Positions 12,781 through 26,690 of a stretch of DNA of 64,000 nt are shown here, piece by piece (the first letter of the stretch is position 1; each line of letters opens with the position of its first letter). Under the pieces are notes generated by a model, which saw only the letters and a program-made list of their open reading frames with translations, was not told the origin of the DNA and searched no databases. The translations under genes were made by a program, and so were the position numbers. Origin of the DNA: Apis mellifera (lineage: Eukaryota > Arthropoda > Insecta > Hymenoptera > Apidae); the NCBI RefSeq assembly GCF_003254395.2, contig NC_037651.1, forward strand, positions 3,038,001-3,102,000. The letters run 5' to 3'.

Positions 12781-13000
12781 CTTTTCCGCAGTGTCGTTCC
12801 GCAGTGAAAGTCCATTACCGAATTCATTTATGGAAACGAAAAACTGTTTCGCCTATCCATCGGCCTATTGTGCGTCGGCCAAGATCCGTTCTCGCGTTGT
12901 TGGCCAACAGTCAACTCACGAGAGCCGGCCAAATCAAATTCCGTGGCTTCAAACGCCTCGCTCGAGTGCGTCTTAACACCAATGCCCTAGGGAATTTCAT
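12781..13000. promoter_or_regulatory. Small island with repeated GGCCAA words
   Basis: TTCCGCAGTG is directly repeated at 12784-12793 and 12797-12806, 13 bp apart. GGCCAA occurs at 12877-12882 and 12927-12932, and the perfect palindrome TGTTGGCCAACA lies at 12898-12909. GCCAA/TTGGC are half-sites of the NF-I family, though the usual 5-bp spacer is missing. The density of related words in 150 bp suggests a cis-regulatory element. Confidence 0.35.
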
Positions 13001-13360
13001 TCTATCTTTGCAGTTATTTCCACCGCATATTATCTTCCTCCATATTTTCATAAATATTGTTTCATTGAAATCTCAATGAATGTCAATGTAAAAATTAAAC
13101 TTATCGAAACTCTTGAAAAACGTCGTAAAAATACACGAGAATCAATATCAACGAACATATCCAAATATAAATCGATATCACCTGAAACATCGTCGAATTA
13201 ATTTCTAATCTTTACCGATATATAAAAAGATACGTGTCGTCCAAACAAAAAATTCCCATCCAATATTAAATAAAGATCCATCATGGAAGAATATATAAAG
13301 ATCATAACTCTCCCCCCTTTCGAAAACGTATAGATAGAACGTAAGGTTTTATTGTTCGGA
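13001..13360. other. AT-rich stretch without genes
   Basis: AT-rich DNA with no signal I can support. Confidence 0.6.
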
Positions 13361-14000
13361 CCCCTTCCGATGCCCGTCATCGACACCTGAAGCATCTACC
13401 CCTCCCCTTCCCTCGAAAGAAGAAATGGCAGCTTCGTCCACGCCGATTTTCCTTCCGACGATCCACCGCCGGCCCCTCGTACGGCTGACGTTTCCCTCGA
13501 AACGAAAATAGGGAAGAGGGACACACGGTGATCGCTGCGGGGAGGAACGATGCTCGGGGGGGTGGTGGCTGATTTACCCATGGTACGCGTCTGCAGGAGC
13601 CGGCTGGAGGGTAAGAGGCGCGGAAAGAGAAGCCCGAGGGAGCGAGGAAAACGTACTAGTGACCCGAATACGTCTCGCTCCGGGGCACAATCTGTGAACA
13701 TCTTCCCCTGGTAATGCTCTATGCGAATTCCTGTACCGCGATCCCTCCCTCTCTCTCTCTCTCTCTTCCGCGCCTATCTCCTCGTTCGGTTGGATGTATT
13801 TGTTATTTTTGTTCTGGGAGGGAAGGGAGCGTTGAAGGGAGAGATAGCGATGGGAACAAGTGGATTGCAAGTAGTGCTGGCTCGTGACGAACTAGAGCAG
13901 CAGGATCTTTTGACGAGTATTTTGAAGAAGGGGAGAATTTTGAATAGACGAGGTGAAAAAAGGGAAATAGAGGCGATGGATTGAGATGTTTTTTTTAATA
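13361..14000. other. GC-richer island with CT microsatellite
   Basis: Overlapping frames of 87-101 codons exist on both strands. A (CT)n run lies at 13749-13767 and a G-rich run at about 13554-13568. No domain is recognisable. The frames are best explained by a stop-poor composition. Confidence 0.4.
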
Positions 14001-15300
14001 AAAAATTTTCAGAAAAAAGGAACTTGAGTATTTCAAGGAGAGAGGAGGAAAAAAAAGGAGATGCAGGTTTGAGAAATTAGATCAGGGGAGAGAAGGAAGA
14101 TTTTGAAAGAAAGGAGAGCGAATAAAATTAAGATTAAACGGAAAAGATAAATTTAAGAGAGGAATATTTCGAATCTTTTATATTAGTTTCGATTTATTTT
14201 GTTTAGTTTCAGAAGAACGATCGAGTTCAATTCCATTGCTAAAAGAGGGAAGCACTTGGCATTATTGGGTTGTGACGCGTGAAACGAACAGCTTATTTTC
14301 GAAATACTTTAGATTTCTTCCCCCTCCTTTTTTTTTTTTTTTTCCTTGTTTGTGTCTACGGGCAGATTGCGCTCTGATTGGTTCTTTGTTCTCGATGCTT
14401 TGCATGAGGATTTTTTTTTTTTTTCTTTTTTTAGATGGAGTAGTCTTTGGAATCGAGTTTGCGATAGGTTTGCGCTCGTTTGAATGGTAGAGGTGGGTTA
14501 ATTGTTCGCGAATAGATAAATCGGAAGGGTGAAATGAAACAATTCTATCCAGAATTTTGTTTTTTAACAGTACGTCACCGTAAAAGATTTTTAATTGGAT
14601 TTTGTCACATTAAGTTGTTTATAAAAATAATCGATAAATATAATTTCGAGTAATAATTTTATTGATATTATATTATTCGATGCAAACCACTTCACTATTT
14701 CTTCTCCAAGATTCGAAAATTCGAAATACAGGAAAAATATTATGATATATATCATAACATTAAAAGAATCCGAAGAAATCATAAAGAGAGAGAAAAAAGA
14801 AGAAAGGAAAAAAAGACGAGCAAAAGAGGATCGATTCCTAAATTCGAAAAGGACGGACGAGCGACTGTTAAAAGATTTGCAGAAACCAGAACAAATTCTC
14901 CGTAAAAATTGCATAGGGTAACAAATTTAATATCGGCATTCGTGAATAGGTTGTTCCAAGAGAAATAAAAGGGGGGAGGGGGACGGTAGTGCGTAGGTAG
15001 AAAAATATGGAAAGTGTTGTTGGATGAGTTACGACCGAGGCTTTTCATTCGATGGGAGCGAAAGCCGAGGGAGGAGGGGAGATTCGTCGCGCAACAGCGT
15101 GAAAAATGCGAAACTTCCCGGTTTTCACGACGAAACGCCAGTGATGCATCGAGCTCTGCCATCGAGGGGACAAATACCACGACAATTTCAAGTGGGATTT
15201 TGAAATTCAGCAAAGCAAATACTCACCGCGTCGTAACGAAGATGTATTGGCCGAATAACAAATTTCGAATCGCTACGAGGAGTGTAAAGTTTTTATTATA
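14001..15300. other. Mixed purine-rich and AT-rich DNA
   Basis: The plus strand is purine-rich at about 14030-14160, and T runs lie near 14330 and 14412. A moderate-GC patch follows at 14970-15290. A 144-codon minus frame (14779-15213) and a 121-codon plus frame (15014-15379) overlap each other on opposite strands and show no domain. Confidence 0.4.
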
Positions 15301-18260
15301 TGTTTCTAGAAATCTTTCTTTTATTCCTTTCCTTCTGCTTTTTGCTATTATTAATTTTTTTCTTTTTGCACGAATTTAAAAGAGTAATTTCATGTATATA
15401 GCTTGCTCCTTTGATACTTATATATATATATTTGATTATAAGCTAATACATTCAATCTTTATTATATCACTAACTTATGCCAATTATCATGATAAATCTA
15501 CTATACTATTCTGTTATATTACTATTCTGTTAACAATTAATGCTTCTTCCTTCTCGAAGAAATGTTGCTGGAATTATGATTCTCTTATTCTACTTGTTTC
15601 ACTATCACGAGCCTATACTACTAACATTTGTTTCGTTGTATCGTGCTTATTCAGAATAATGATAGATTACATAAAAGCAATGATATCATAAAATTGGATA
15701 TATTTTTTGCACTAAGTAAAATAAATATATATTTTTTTTTAAATTTGTATCGTTTTAACAACTTCTCACTTGTCACGCGAATTTTATTACACTTACGGAA
15801 AGTGGAATTATTTTATTCTGTTCTGATTCTTATCCTGCAAAGATCAAATAATCAGCAGTTCGGTGTACTAATTGAAGGAGAACGGAAATCAAGAATTTTT
15901 TAACGGAATTCAAATCATCGATCCGAACGTTCATACGATTGTTTTGCCGTATGGAAAATTCAGCAAGTTTTCAGCGCAAAGCGATACGAACTTTTATTTA
16001 TCCGTCAAATTTGTTAGTCTATTTTTTTCTGCGAATCAGTTTGTTCAGCACATTCGGTAAACTCGGATCGTAGAAATTTATTGACGTTGTACTTGTTACA
16101 CGACCAAGCGCAAAGCTCGGAAGAGAGTAAAATTTATCGACTTGTTCAATTGAACGAATAAAAATACTTTGGCTAGATGTTTCACAGTTCTGTTTTTTTC
16201 TCTCTCTCACACGCACACTCTCTTTTCTCTTTTTTCTCTCTCTCCAACTTTACAAAAGCTGTGGAGAATGTGACAAATACTGTTATAATCATTTCCATTT
16301 TCTTTTTTCACAATTAACATTACTACACAAACTATATGAGAATTTCGAGAATGTTAAAATATAAATGAACGAGATCTCAAGTATGAGATACTTTCAACTA
16401 ATGATTTTTATAATTTCACTTTGAATTAATTGCAGTGTTTTTTTAGAAGATATTTATAAAAAGAAAAATCTGAAACTCTTTTTTCAAGAGAATTAAAATT
16501 TTATCAATTTTTATACAAGAAATTTTTACAACTCGCGTATTTTATCAGCAGAACAAACGAGATAGTAGTTTTACAAGTATCGTGAAAGATTTATTTTTGA
16601 AAAAAAGAAAGAAAGAAAGAAAGAAAAAAAAAATATCTTACAACTGGCATGTCCAAGATTTTTCGCGTTGCTTTTTCTTTTACCGTGTGTTTTTACTGAA
16701 AATGATGAATTTGCGCTAAGAAACCGTTTACTTCGCCGAGTTGGCAAGTCGTAAGCTGTCTTCAAAAGAAAACGTTTAATTACCACTGAGCAGCGGCTGA
16801 AAGTTTTGTTAAAGCGTTTTCAGAGTTTTAACGAATAAATGGAGAATTTTTCATCAAGCCCTATGCAGCATTCGCCGGCATTTGTAATTTAAATTCGAGA
16901 AAAAAAGAAGAAAGGAAAGAAAAAAAAGAAGAAGAAGAAGAAGAAAGAAAAGAAAAAAAATTGGAGAATGAAGTTAGCCCTTTGAAACATTGCTACAGAC
17001 GAAAACTTTCTTTTTTTTTTTTAAGATGCAATAAAAATTTATATATATATATATAAAAAAGAAATTCCGAGCCAAATGTACTATTTTATCCAATTTTATG
17101 TATCGTTTTTGATATTATGCAATACAGATCTGAGAAATATTACTTGTTTTCAAAACGAATTGAAATTCGTGTATTTCATTCCAATTCCATATATTATAAT
17201 GACTTCGAACATTAAATATATTTTTGCACACACATCTGTACACACGTTCAATATATTTCTGCGCGTTTCAATCGGCCAAAAAAACGAATTAAATTTAATA
17301 GCAGATTAATAGAAAATAAATATAAAATTGGGCGAGAATTCTTATTTATTATCTACGAATTGAATTCGCATCGAATAATTTGTGAAACGGCAAATAAATT
17401 AGCAGGGCAATAAAACACGTATATAAGTGCGTAATTAAATCGGCGCTCGTTTTATAATTAAACGGGACAAGTTTCGCCTCGTGGAGAATTATTTCCCCTT
17501 CCACGCTTTTATCCCAAAGTTTTCACCTTTACGTTTATCTTTCAACACCTCTATAACTTTAATTAAAGGAATTAAAATTCAACATTTGTATCTGCTGCTT
17601 GTTTATCGTTAAAAGTTATTCAAATGATGGCGATCGGATGAAAATAAGTTGGAAGTTTTTAATTCGAGCTGTAAGGAGGGATACAGAGATTTACCTTCAT
17701 CTGGGGGAAAGGATTGATAAATAGTCATCTAGGATTCTCTTCGATCCTTAGAAGAATCTTTATATTTTTATCTTATTTTTTTTTATTTATCTATTCTTTG
17801 ACCAAAATCATAAATATATTCGATGAAAAACAACACACAGACTTTTTTTTTATAAATATTTTAAACAAAGCAAATTTATTCAAATTGGCTTTTGATTCTA
17901 CTGGTTATTAAGGATTGAACTGATTAAAAGAACAATTTAATTTAAATACTGATATTATTAAAGATTCCCTTAAAGACTGAAAATAATGTTTATTTATTAA
18001 AATTATTTATTAAATTATTTATTAATCTTTCTGATGAGAAGAGACGTTCCTCTAGAATATTAATGTATGCTTTCTTTTCATTAGTCTGAATCTAAAATAA
18101 TGGTTCTTGAATAAGTTTTTCTTTTTTAAACATGATATAATTTTTTCAAACTTCCAATTATAAATCTCATGTTACAAGAACGCCAAAATAACTTATGCAA
18201 AGTGAATCGGATACTAGAAAAAAAAAAAAAGAAATACAAATTAATTTAATTTCAACAACT
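15301..18260. other. AT-rich stretch without genes
   Basis: About 3 kb of AT-rich DNA with A/T homopolymers. A 64-bp purine tract lies at 16897-16960 and a GAAA run at about 16602-16632. Frames are short and low in complexity. Confidence 0.6.
16897..16960 (+). repeat. 64-bp uninterrupted purine tract
   Basis: All 64 bases are A or G, built of AAG and AAAG words with about six GAA units in the middle. Such mirror-like purine tracts can form triplex DNA and usually vary in length. Confidence 0.8.
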
Positions 18261-18424
18261 TTTCATCTTCGTCTATCCCTAAAAGGCAGATAAACCGTCA
18301 TGGTTTCCAACAATTCAACAGCGACGCGGTTGAAATTCGACGTTTTTCGACGATGCAATTACTTTCTCGCGCGATTGGGCGTCGATTCTAAATGGAACAA
18401 CGAAAAAAAAAAAAATCGCCGGGG

Positions 18425-18478
<54 letters not shown>

Positions 18479-19260
18479 GAATAAAATATATCTCACGCAT
18501 CGATACCGAAATAGCCATTGGTGTACCACGCGTCATCTTTTTCCTCTTTTCCAATCAAATCTGGGAGCTGGAATCGTTAAGGACCCTCGAACACGAGGAG
18601 GAACGATACGCGATCGAATGGATAACCGACGAGAAAAGCTGTGAAAAAAAAATTCGCAAATTAATCGGACATTGAAACTCGATGCCTGAGCGAAATTCTG
18701 GTGTATCGAAATCAGGCGGATCCTGGAACCATTTCTATCTATCCATACGATTCTCTGCGATTACATCGATCACGTAAAATATAAGATTCGAATTTGTCTA
18801 ATTTCACAATCATCAGAAAGAATATTTTCAACCTTTGCACAATTTACTCTGCGATCCATTTTGTCCTCGATTTGTATTATTTATCTATGAAAAAAAGGGG
18901 GGAGTAATACCCGTGAAAGGGAACTCCTGGAATCGAACGGATATGCAAAATATATGCGAGTGTGGGTCGATGCATATTCGGTTGAATACGCGTCGACAGA
19001 TAAATTCGGCCTTGGATGGATAATACGTGCCTATAATTCTGATGGATAGGCAAAAACGAGCGCTAGTGATTCATTCTGAATTTCCGCGCGCATTCTGTGG
19101 CTACCTGGTTTTTGGCGAACGGAAGTCATCACGCGCGCGCTCACGAAAGATATACGACAGGGGCGCCGGTGTTTCCGCCTCGGTTGAAACACTTTATAAC
19201 GACGTCGTTCTAATAGCCGAGAAACGATGCGTCCATGACGCGTCTTCGAAGAGATTATGA
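18261..19260. other. GC-richer island around a (TA)n tract
   Basis: Balanced composition with a pure TA array at 18428-18475. Frames of 60-114 codons cross the array and translate it as Tyr-Ile runs, so they are artefacts. The part at 19000-19250 is rich in CpG (CGCGCGC near 19131) with low simple repeat content, and could be regulatory. Confidence 0.4.
18428..18475. repeat. (TA)24 dinucleotide microsatellite
   Basis: 48 bp of perfect AT alternation. Its purity implies high length variability and easy strand extrusion. Confidence 0.95.
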
Positions 19261-20700
19261 AAGATTTACTTATCGTGTTTTTCTTATCGTAATTATTTTA
19301 ATAAACATTGGAAATGCCTTTCTCACGTTTTTAAGTCGATCTTGACGAAATTATAAAATTATATAATTGGAAAAATAGAATAAAATATGGATAATAATTT
19401 TTATATTTCTTTATATAAAATTGTTCGACGAAAAAGAGGGGTGACTTGAAGCGGAAAAAGAGACGCGAATTTAATCGATCTTTTTTCAATCAAGTTTTAT
19501 CACGATTTTTGGCCTCGATTTGTGGAACGACGCACAATTTTGCAACTGTATTATTTTTCTACGAATGCAAAGAGGTTAATGATCAAACGGAGTTAATAAT
19601 CGTGGAAAGATGGACGATCGTACTTTGAACCAGGCGCAATTATCGTATTTTTCTCGGGGCCATGGGCGGGTTCGAAATGGAGAGCAAAAATAGCGATATC
19701 CAGGGGGCAAACTGCGGCCACCGCATATATGTTTAACGAGTATACGGGTAAAATTTCGCGCGTAAATCAAAACACGTCCAGGTTACTGCTATCCGCAATG
19801 GCTTCTTCCCTCTCACGTTTCCTATATCTCTCCCATCTCAAAACATTGCTGGCAACCCTTCTCGTTTTCCCCGTATCTCACACGAGTTATATCGCACGTT
19901 GAATGTTGGTTAACTAGACGAGCGGAATTCTTGGAATCAGAGTATAGGAATAATCCAACCCGATTGACGTAATAAAACAATTGGAATTATCTTATCTCGT
20001 CTCCTTTCGATCGCACACTTCGATCCAATCCATAATAAATTTGGAATGATATCCTGTGTCTATTATTCTTATAAACTTCTTAAAATTTTGATAGAAGCTT
20101 CGTTCAATGGAGATAAAATAGTTCATTTTTTTTTTAATCTATTTCGAAGCGATGAAATATATTCTCTGACCGAAAACACCTTCTTTTTTTTTCTTCTTTT
20201 GCGAAGGAAGTTTGTAAAGTACAAAACGTAACGTTTAAGAAACTAGTTGAAAGTGTCACGGTGACAAATTTTATGCGTGTTTGAGAAAGAATTAACAGCT
20301 CAAGTTTTGATAGAACTTGCGGCCCGGGAACAGAGATAAATCATAGAGGAGGACGCGGAGGAGCGAGAAACGCGGTGGTGAATGATTAAAAATTCTCCGC
20401 GTAAGTACGTACATAAAACTGACTATCATCTGAAACATAACCTCTCGAGCGGTAAATTTCTTTTTCAGGCAAATGGTGGATCATGCGGATACACGATGGA
20501 AAAATTTAACTTATTTATATTTAATTATTAATCTAATCTTTTTTCTATATAATCGAAGAGACATTTTACAATAACTATTATATACAATATAAACTATCTA
20601 ATCATACTCAACTCATCTATATTGAACGATAATTATATAAATATTCAACGGATATTAAAAAATTAATTACAATAACAACGATCTTACTTCAAATTTGATT
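19261..20700. other. Mixed DNA with an island at about 19600-20420
   Basis: The island holds CGGCCCGGGAACAG near 20320 and a near-palindrome TGTCACGGTGACA at 20254-20266. Short frames of 60-68 codons occur with no recognisable product. AT-rich DNA flanks the island. Confidence 0.4.
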
Positions 20701-21370
20701 GAAAAGATACGCTTTAAATATTCGCCTGTGTGACGATCGGTGCAATCAATGCAACCACTGGAGGAAAAAAAAAAAAAGAAAAAAAAAGAGACTATCGTTC
20801 CAGAATATTTCACGTGTCGCACTTAACATACCGCGGTACGTTCTTCTTGTATTCAAGCACGCGGAGGCACGCTTGCCAACACTGTCAGAGGGTGGAATCC
20901 GGTGAAAAAGGCGATGAAGAACGGAGCAGGTGTTATGTTTATCCGGACAGAATGCGCAGCCACGTGCAAAAACCGTGGTGGAAAGGTCCTCCAGATTAAT
21001 CTACCACGGAGAGGGGAGAGGGGAAGGGGAGCTTGCTTGCGACCTAATTCCAACGCTCGAGCGGCCCAATCAAAAATAATTTTACGAGTTGAGGAGGAGT
21101 CGTTAGCGATACAACCGAGTATCGGACTTGGCAGCGTTGCGCGACTCTTTCTATGAATTGTGCACGATAGACCGAGTGATGGGAAACGAGTTATATTGCG
21201 ACTAAATTCGAGCGTAACTGGGAAAGTTTTGTTACTTTGGGAAAAAAAAAAAGGAAAAGTATCTTTAAGTTGAATTGAACTCGATATAAATGCGTAGAAT
21301 ATTGTTATTGAATTTTTGTGCAATATATCGAGGTGATGGAACCAAGCGCGAAACATTGAAAGCGAGTCTG
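20701..21370. other. Island with the longest open frame of the window
   Basis: The longest frame in the window lies here: 167 codons on the minus strand, 20853-21356. It has no recognisable domain, is rich in Phe, Ser, Arg and Pro, and overlaps plus frames of 84-89 codons. I leave it as unassigned open DNA rather than a gene; it could hold an exon, but no convincing splice pair fixes one. Confidence 0.3.
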
Positions 21371-23990
21371 TGGATTTAAGATACGTGTGAAATGATTATT
21401 ATTATTGATGAGTGTTACTTTTTATTTTCACGGATTTTAAAATAGATGTATCTTTGAAAAATTGCCAATACGTTTCTCGAGGAAATTGATTCTTTTTTAA
21501 AATAATAATTGAGTATATTGTGAATTTTATATTAAAAAAAAAAATTAAAATATATTTCTTTTATTGTTCTTTTATTATTTTGCAAAAGTCAAGGATGATG
21601 TTTACGCGAAATATTTATTTCTTTTCTGCTAATTAAACAGTCTAAAAAATTTCTTTCTCTCTTATGTAGAAAAATAAAGAAACAGGAGATTCACGGTATG
21701 AAATTAACTTTATTCTCTGAATAAATTTTACACGTTGCTCAGGGAAGGAAGCACGAATAAGAATTTCTGAATTTTTTTTTTAAAAAGATCAAAGAAACTT
21801 ATACATTTAAAAGATAGAAAAAAAAAAACAAAAAAAAAATAATATTCATGTTTGTACAGTAATTAAGAAAAGTTAATTTTACGAGTAACGAAATGTTTAA
21901 AATGTTTTGCTTTCTATTATTTTTAAAAGTAATTTTTAGAAATGAATTTAATTTTATTTGTCAATCATAGAAGAAATTAATATTCGAAAAAAAAAATATT
22001 CGATCTCTGAAATTACAAAAATTCCAAAACATTTAATCGGAAGTACGAATTGAAATTTGGAAGAAGACGAAATAATTTTGCTACTATTAACATTAACAAG
22101 TAAAATCGATAAATCGATTCGTTTGCAATTATTAAGTACACTGGCATGACCTTAATATGAGTTTTCAATTGAACGATTTAATTAACCAATACAGACAAGC
22201 GATTTATTTTTAATCGTTTTTGCTCTTTTAATAACAGTTCAAAAAATAAATCTTTACCGTCACAATAACTGCAGTTAAATATTTTATTGTAAAAAAAAAA
22301 AAAATGTATGAAATATATATAATGCAAAAATCAAACAAAGCAATCAAAAGAAACTTCAATTTGAAGTAACATTATTATCTTACTTTTCTAAATATAACTA
22401 ATTAAATAAAAATTAAAATTAATCCTCTATAATATATTTATTTGATTATCATTTTATTTTTATCTAAAAAAGAAACAATCTAAAAATTATTTGAAAAGTT
22501 CACGAAAAAACAAAGAATTCGAAATAAAAATTAAACGAATAATTAAAAAAAAAAAAATTAAATAAATTATCACATTACAGAGATCGTCTATTAATTAAAT
22601 TAAAATGCTTCATGATATTATATACTATATTCTTGTATATATTCTTAAATTTCATTCAAATTTGGGAAGCACGTCTCAGCAGATAAAAAAATAATATCTA
22701 TTCCTGTTTACCGATCTTGGGAATCGACGAATGTTGCCTCGTAAAATTTATTATACGAAGGCGTAATCGGTTTAACAACATTTCAACCGAGTGTTTCTCC
22801 TCGTTCTTTTTTTTTTTCTAGAGAGTCACGTGGAAAAAAGAAGTTGTAATTAATGAATTTCACGATGAACATTTTTTTTTCCCTCCATGGTCGCGGCAAA
22901 AACCACCTGTAATTTCACGTGAAAAGAGTTACATACACCGCAGTTAATTTAACGTCGCGCTTTATGGCCTCGCATTTATGTCGCGCCAAGTTTTGCCTCG
23001 AGATGGAATAGTAAAGTTGTGACGGCCGAGGAAGGAAATTTTATAGGAAAAGAATAGAGAAAGTCTGGGTGGAAATTGTTCGTTAAAGCTTGAAGATGAA
23101 AATTCGATATATCTTTTTAACTCTAATTATCGAAATTATGTGCAGAATAACCTAATTTGGCTTGTAGTCTGATCTGTTCAATTAAGTGTAAAAAAGTGTA
23201 ATAATGGACAATAAAAAGGAAAAGTAACGAAAATGATATAAAAAAAAAATGATAAGAGAAAATTAATTATATTGAATGATGCTAGTTTGTATATTGATTC
23301 TAATGCTAGTTGTTTTATTCCACTTGTCAAATCAATATGATTCATTGAAAGAAAACAAATGAAGTAAAATAGTTATATATTGTCGTGATCAGACAAATAG
23401 TTAAAGATAAATTCTTTTTTTTTTGATTTTGTAAGACACCATCAAAAAAAATTATTAGAATATTGATATTCTTCGTTTCCAATCATTTATTCCCGAAGAT
23501 AATCCAAATTATTTCGAGGTTAAATTCACTCTAGTGAAAAAAAGTACGGTCGGATCGTTAACTTTAGAATTTTCAATAGAAATTTTATTTCTCGCTTAGT
23601 TATTTTACGACGACGTAATATTTCTTTACACCGATTTCAGATTTAAGCTTCGGCAATTATAAGAGGGGCAATATAAAGAGGGGCGCCAGTTCCGCAAAAT
23701 GCTTTAAAGATTTTGTAATTTTAAGCGGATTGTTCAGAAGAATCGAATATAAATATATATATAAAGTAAAAAAAACATATGATTCTAGTTATATCGTGGA
23801 GTTTAAAAAAGTAATCAACTTTTCATTTTTTAATATCGTTAATCGAAAAAAAATATATATAAATTGTACGATGGATACGAAAAATAAAAAATTGCCTTTT
23901 TTTTAAATCTCTCTCAAGAAAAAAGAAAAAGGACGATGGTAAGATTCTTCATCGAAACAAAAGAATTATAACGACAAGAGTAGGGAGATT
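21371..23990. other. AT-rich stretch with a small island
   Basis: Mostly AT-rich with many A runs. A moderate-GC patch at 22700-23050 is poor in simple sequence (CACCTGTAATTTCACGTG near 22903) and could be conserved non-coding DNA. No frame of note. Confidence 0.5.
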
Positions 23991-24560
23991 CTCGAATCGA
24001 ATCGAATGAAAACTAAATTATGTGACTCTCCTACTTTCCTCCCTCCCTCACCTCTTCTCTCTTTTTTTAATTATGCGAATGGACGCGTTCCACAGCCAGG
24101 GGAACGATGCACACCGTCTCTCTTTTTGCGATCACCAAGCTGGCCGATGACCGCGAAAACCCGACCGGCTCACTGTTGCCAGCTTCAATGCGGACCTTTA
24201 CCACCGCGAGAGGAGAGGAGAGGAGGAGAGCAGAGCGCCTCGGTCACTGCAGTTCTGCGCATCGACTGCACTCCGAGAGATGATCACCGGTAATAGGCGC
24301 ATTCGCTCGCGTGTTTCCGCCATCAACCCGCGTTTTCGCTTTTTTTTTCCTTTTTCTTTTTTTTTTTTTTTTTTTCTCCTTTTCCTCCTCTTCTTTTCAA
24401 GCGTTGAATAGGCGGCACAGACGGTTATGCGCTAATGTCTTTCGCAATAGGGGGAGGGGGAGAGTTACGCGTGTAACTCACTGCCAAGATACAATTCACG
24501 ATTCCGCGGTTACTCTTGCCTTTGTTCGAGGCTGAACTGAAATTAGGGGCGGATTTTTTG
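23991..24560. other. GC-rich island, possible promoter or first exon
   Basis: The part at 24080-24300 is the more GC-rich portion and ends in ATCACCGGTAATAGG, which could be a plus-strand splice donor at 24292. A GAGAGGAGAGG purine run and a 20-base T run (near 24365) are also present. No initiator or partner exon could be fixed, so this remains a suggestion. Confidence 0.3.
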
Positions 24561-26690
24561 GATTCGATCGTTTAAAATATGAAACGAGGTTTAAAGCGAT
24601 TCCTTTCCTTTTTTTTTTTTTTTACTTTTCTTGGTTAGAATTTTTGCGAATTATAAAGGGAAAATGTATATCACAGGAAATTTGGATGTAATTATATCGA
24701 TAAAATATCGAGAATAATATTTTCTAAAGATACGTATTTGTTAATCGATGAAAGATTAAACGTGTCGAATGAAATTATATTCCTAAATTTTTCCCAAAAA
24801 GAGAAATTATTATGTGGCAAAAATTGATTTACGTATTTTTATTTTACGATATAAATTCACGTTAAATATCCATTTTCAATTTTCAATTTATAATTTTCTT
24901 CATCGAATATTTTTTTAAATTTTATGAAGTATTCTTTGTTTTTCTACTTCGATTGTAGAAAACTTAACTTATTATAGAGTATGAAACATCTTGCGTATTT
25001 TATCTTCTTTTATAAGCAACGTCGCTCACAATTTCACTTCGCTCTTCGTGATAGATCTTCCTTCATCATCGAGCGAAGCGAGGCCATTAGAACGTTACAA
25101 AAGCTTATCTGCGAAGCAGGTTACCTCGACTACAAGCTGCATTCGATCTCCCTTTCAACGGCTCGATATCTCCATACCAGTCGAATAACTCGAGCTACGC
25201 TTACACCGGAAACTGCAAATGGACCGACATTACTGGATACCGGATGAAATATCGAACGGCTTCTCCACCATCGTCCCGAACGAGAAGGATCGTACACCAA
25301 TGTCTGCAATTATGAATTTTATGATTCTTTGTATTGCTCTTCTCCTTCGGGCATTCGATGGATTTCGATTGCTGGCAATATTAAGATGATTTGTGCGAGC
25401 CATGAGATTTTTATTCTCACCTTTTAAATCATTTCTTCTTCAAATTATCAATATTTTCATTTCCTTATAATTATAAGGAAGCGAGAAATATAATTTTTCT
25501 TCTTCGTAAAAGGAACTTCTTCTCTTGAAATTATTTGTATTTTAAGAAAATAAAATGTATTTTCGTTTGAGAAAATTCAAGCGTCATTTTGGAATTTTTC
25601 GAGATTATATCATAATTACATTCTTACGTTCTTCTTCGGATTTTCTCGGAGTAACGGAGAGGAGAAATGGCGGGTTCGAAATTGGGATAAGAAATCCTCT
25701 CTCTCGATGGGCGGAGGCTCGGAAATGTAGATCAACTCTGAGAACCATTTCAAACAGTTTTTGCGAATGGTCGAGCATGCTGTCGGAACAAACATGACAT
25801 ATATATCTTTGTTCGTCCTCCAAGATGAGAGGTACGTAATCCTGTTTTGTTAAGTGGGTTTAGCTGATAGGTTTATCGTATAATGAATGTCGTTTCAGAA
25901 ATAAATTTTTATTTAACGAGAGTATACAAATTAAGACACGATTCATAATTATGTATTATGATTATTTTATTATTAGCTATTTTATTATATTAAAATGAAA
26001 ATTTTTAAGAGAATCAATCGATACGTATATTTTCGTTTATCGAGAATATTTCGTATACGATATATTTAAATATTGATTTATTTATTTGAAAAATAACGAT
26101 TATCTTATTAAAAAAAAAATTTGAAATTTGGTTCATCTTCTTTGAATAATATAATTTTGTTTTGAGAATCTTTAAAAAAAAAAAATAACTTTAGAGAGAT
26201 ATTTTTACGTGAATGTTCTCATTTGAATTTATTTTCATATATTGTGTGTAAACATATTTACAAGTTCAGATTTTCGATGTAAATATTTTGCCCAATAAAT
26301 TAAACGTTAATTATCTTTTGTTCGCAAATTGTTCTCTTTTGCACGATGCTATATGCTAAAGTTCAAATTATCCTATTTATTATTTATTTAACGAAATTCC
26401 TTGTAAAAGGGAATTTAAAATAACCCCAAAAAATTTCCTCGAAATTACTATTCCATTATTTGTTCGATCACGACTATCTCCCATTACTTGCCCGATAATG
26501 ATTTACTTTATTTCTATTTAATTTATTATCTCGTGCCGTTTATCTTATCCTTTCACTTTTACATTCATTTCTCTTCATTATTTTTATTTTTACTTCTTTA
26601 TATTATTTGTTTCTCGAATCTCTCTTTATATAAAAAATTAACTCACACTTTCTCGTGTTAAATCGCCTATTAATATTTCCCAACTTACTA
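24561..26690. other. Mixed AT-rich DNA with two small islands
   Basis: Islands at 24980-25320 and 25600-25860 carry frames of 65-88 codons without known domains. The first is low in simple sequence and CpG-containing. The rest is AT-rich. Confidence 0.45.

Noticed and set aside
14779..15213. 144-codon minus-strand frame
   Set aside because: Overlaps a 121-codon plus-strand frame and has no domain. It is rich in Phe, Ser and Leu, as expected from the pyrimidine bias.
20853..21356. Longest open frame (167 codons, minus strand)
   Set aside because: No recognisable domain, biased composition, overlapping frames on the other strand and no supporting splice or promoter signal. A chance frame in a GC-richer island is likelier.
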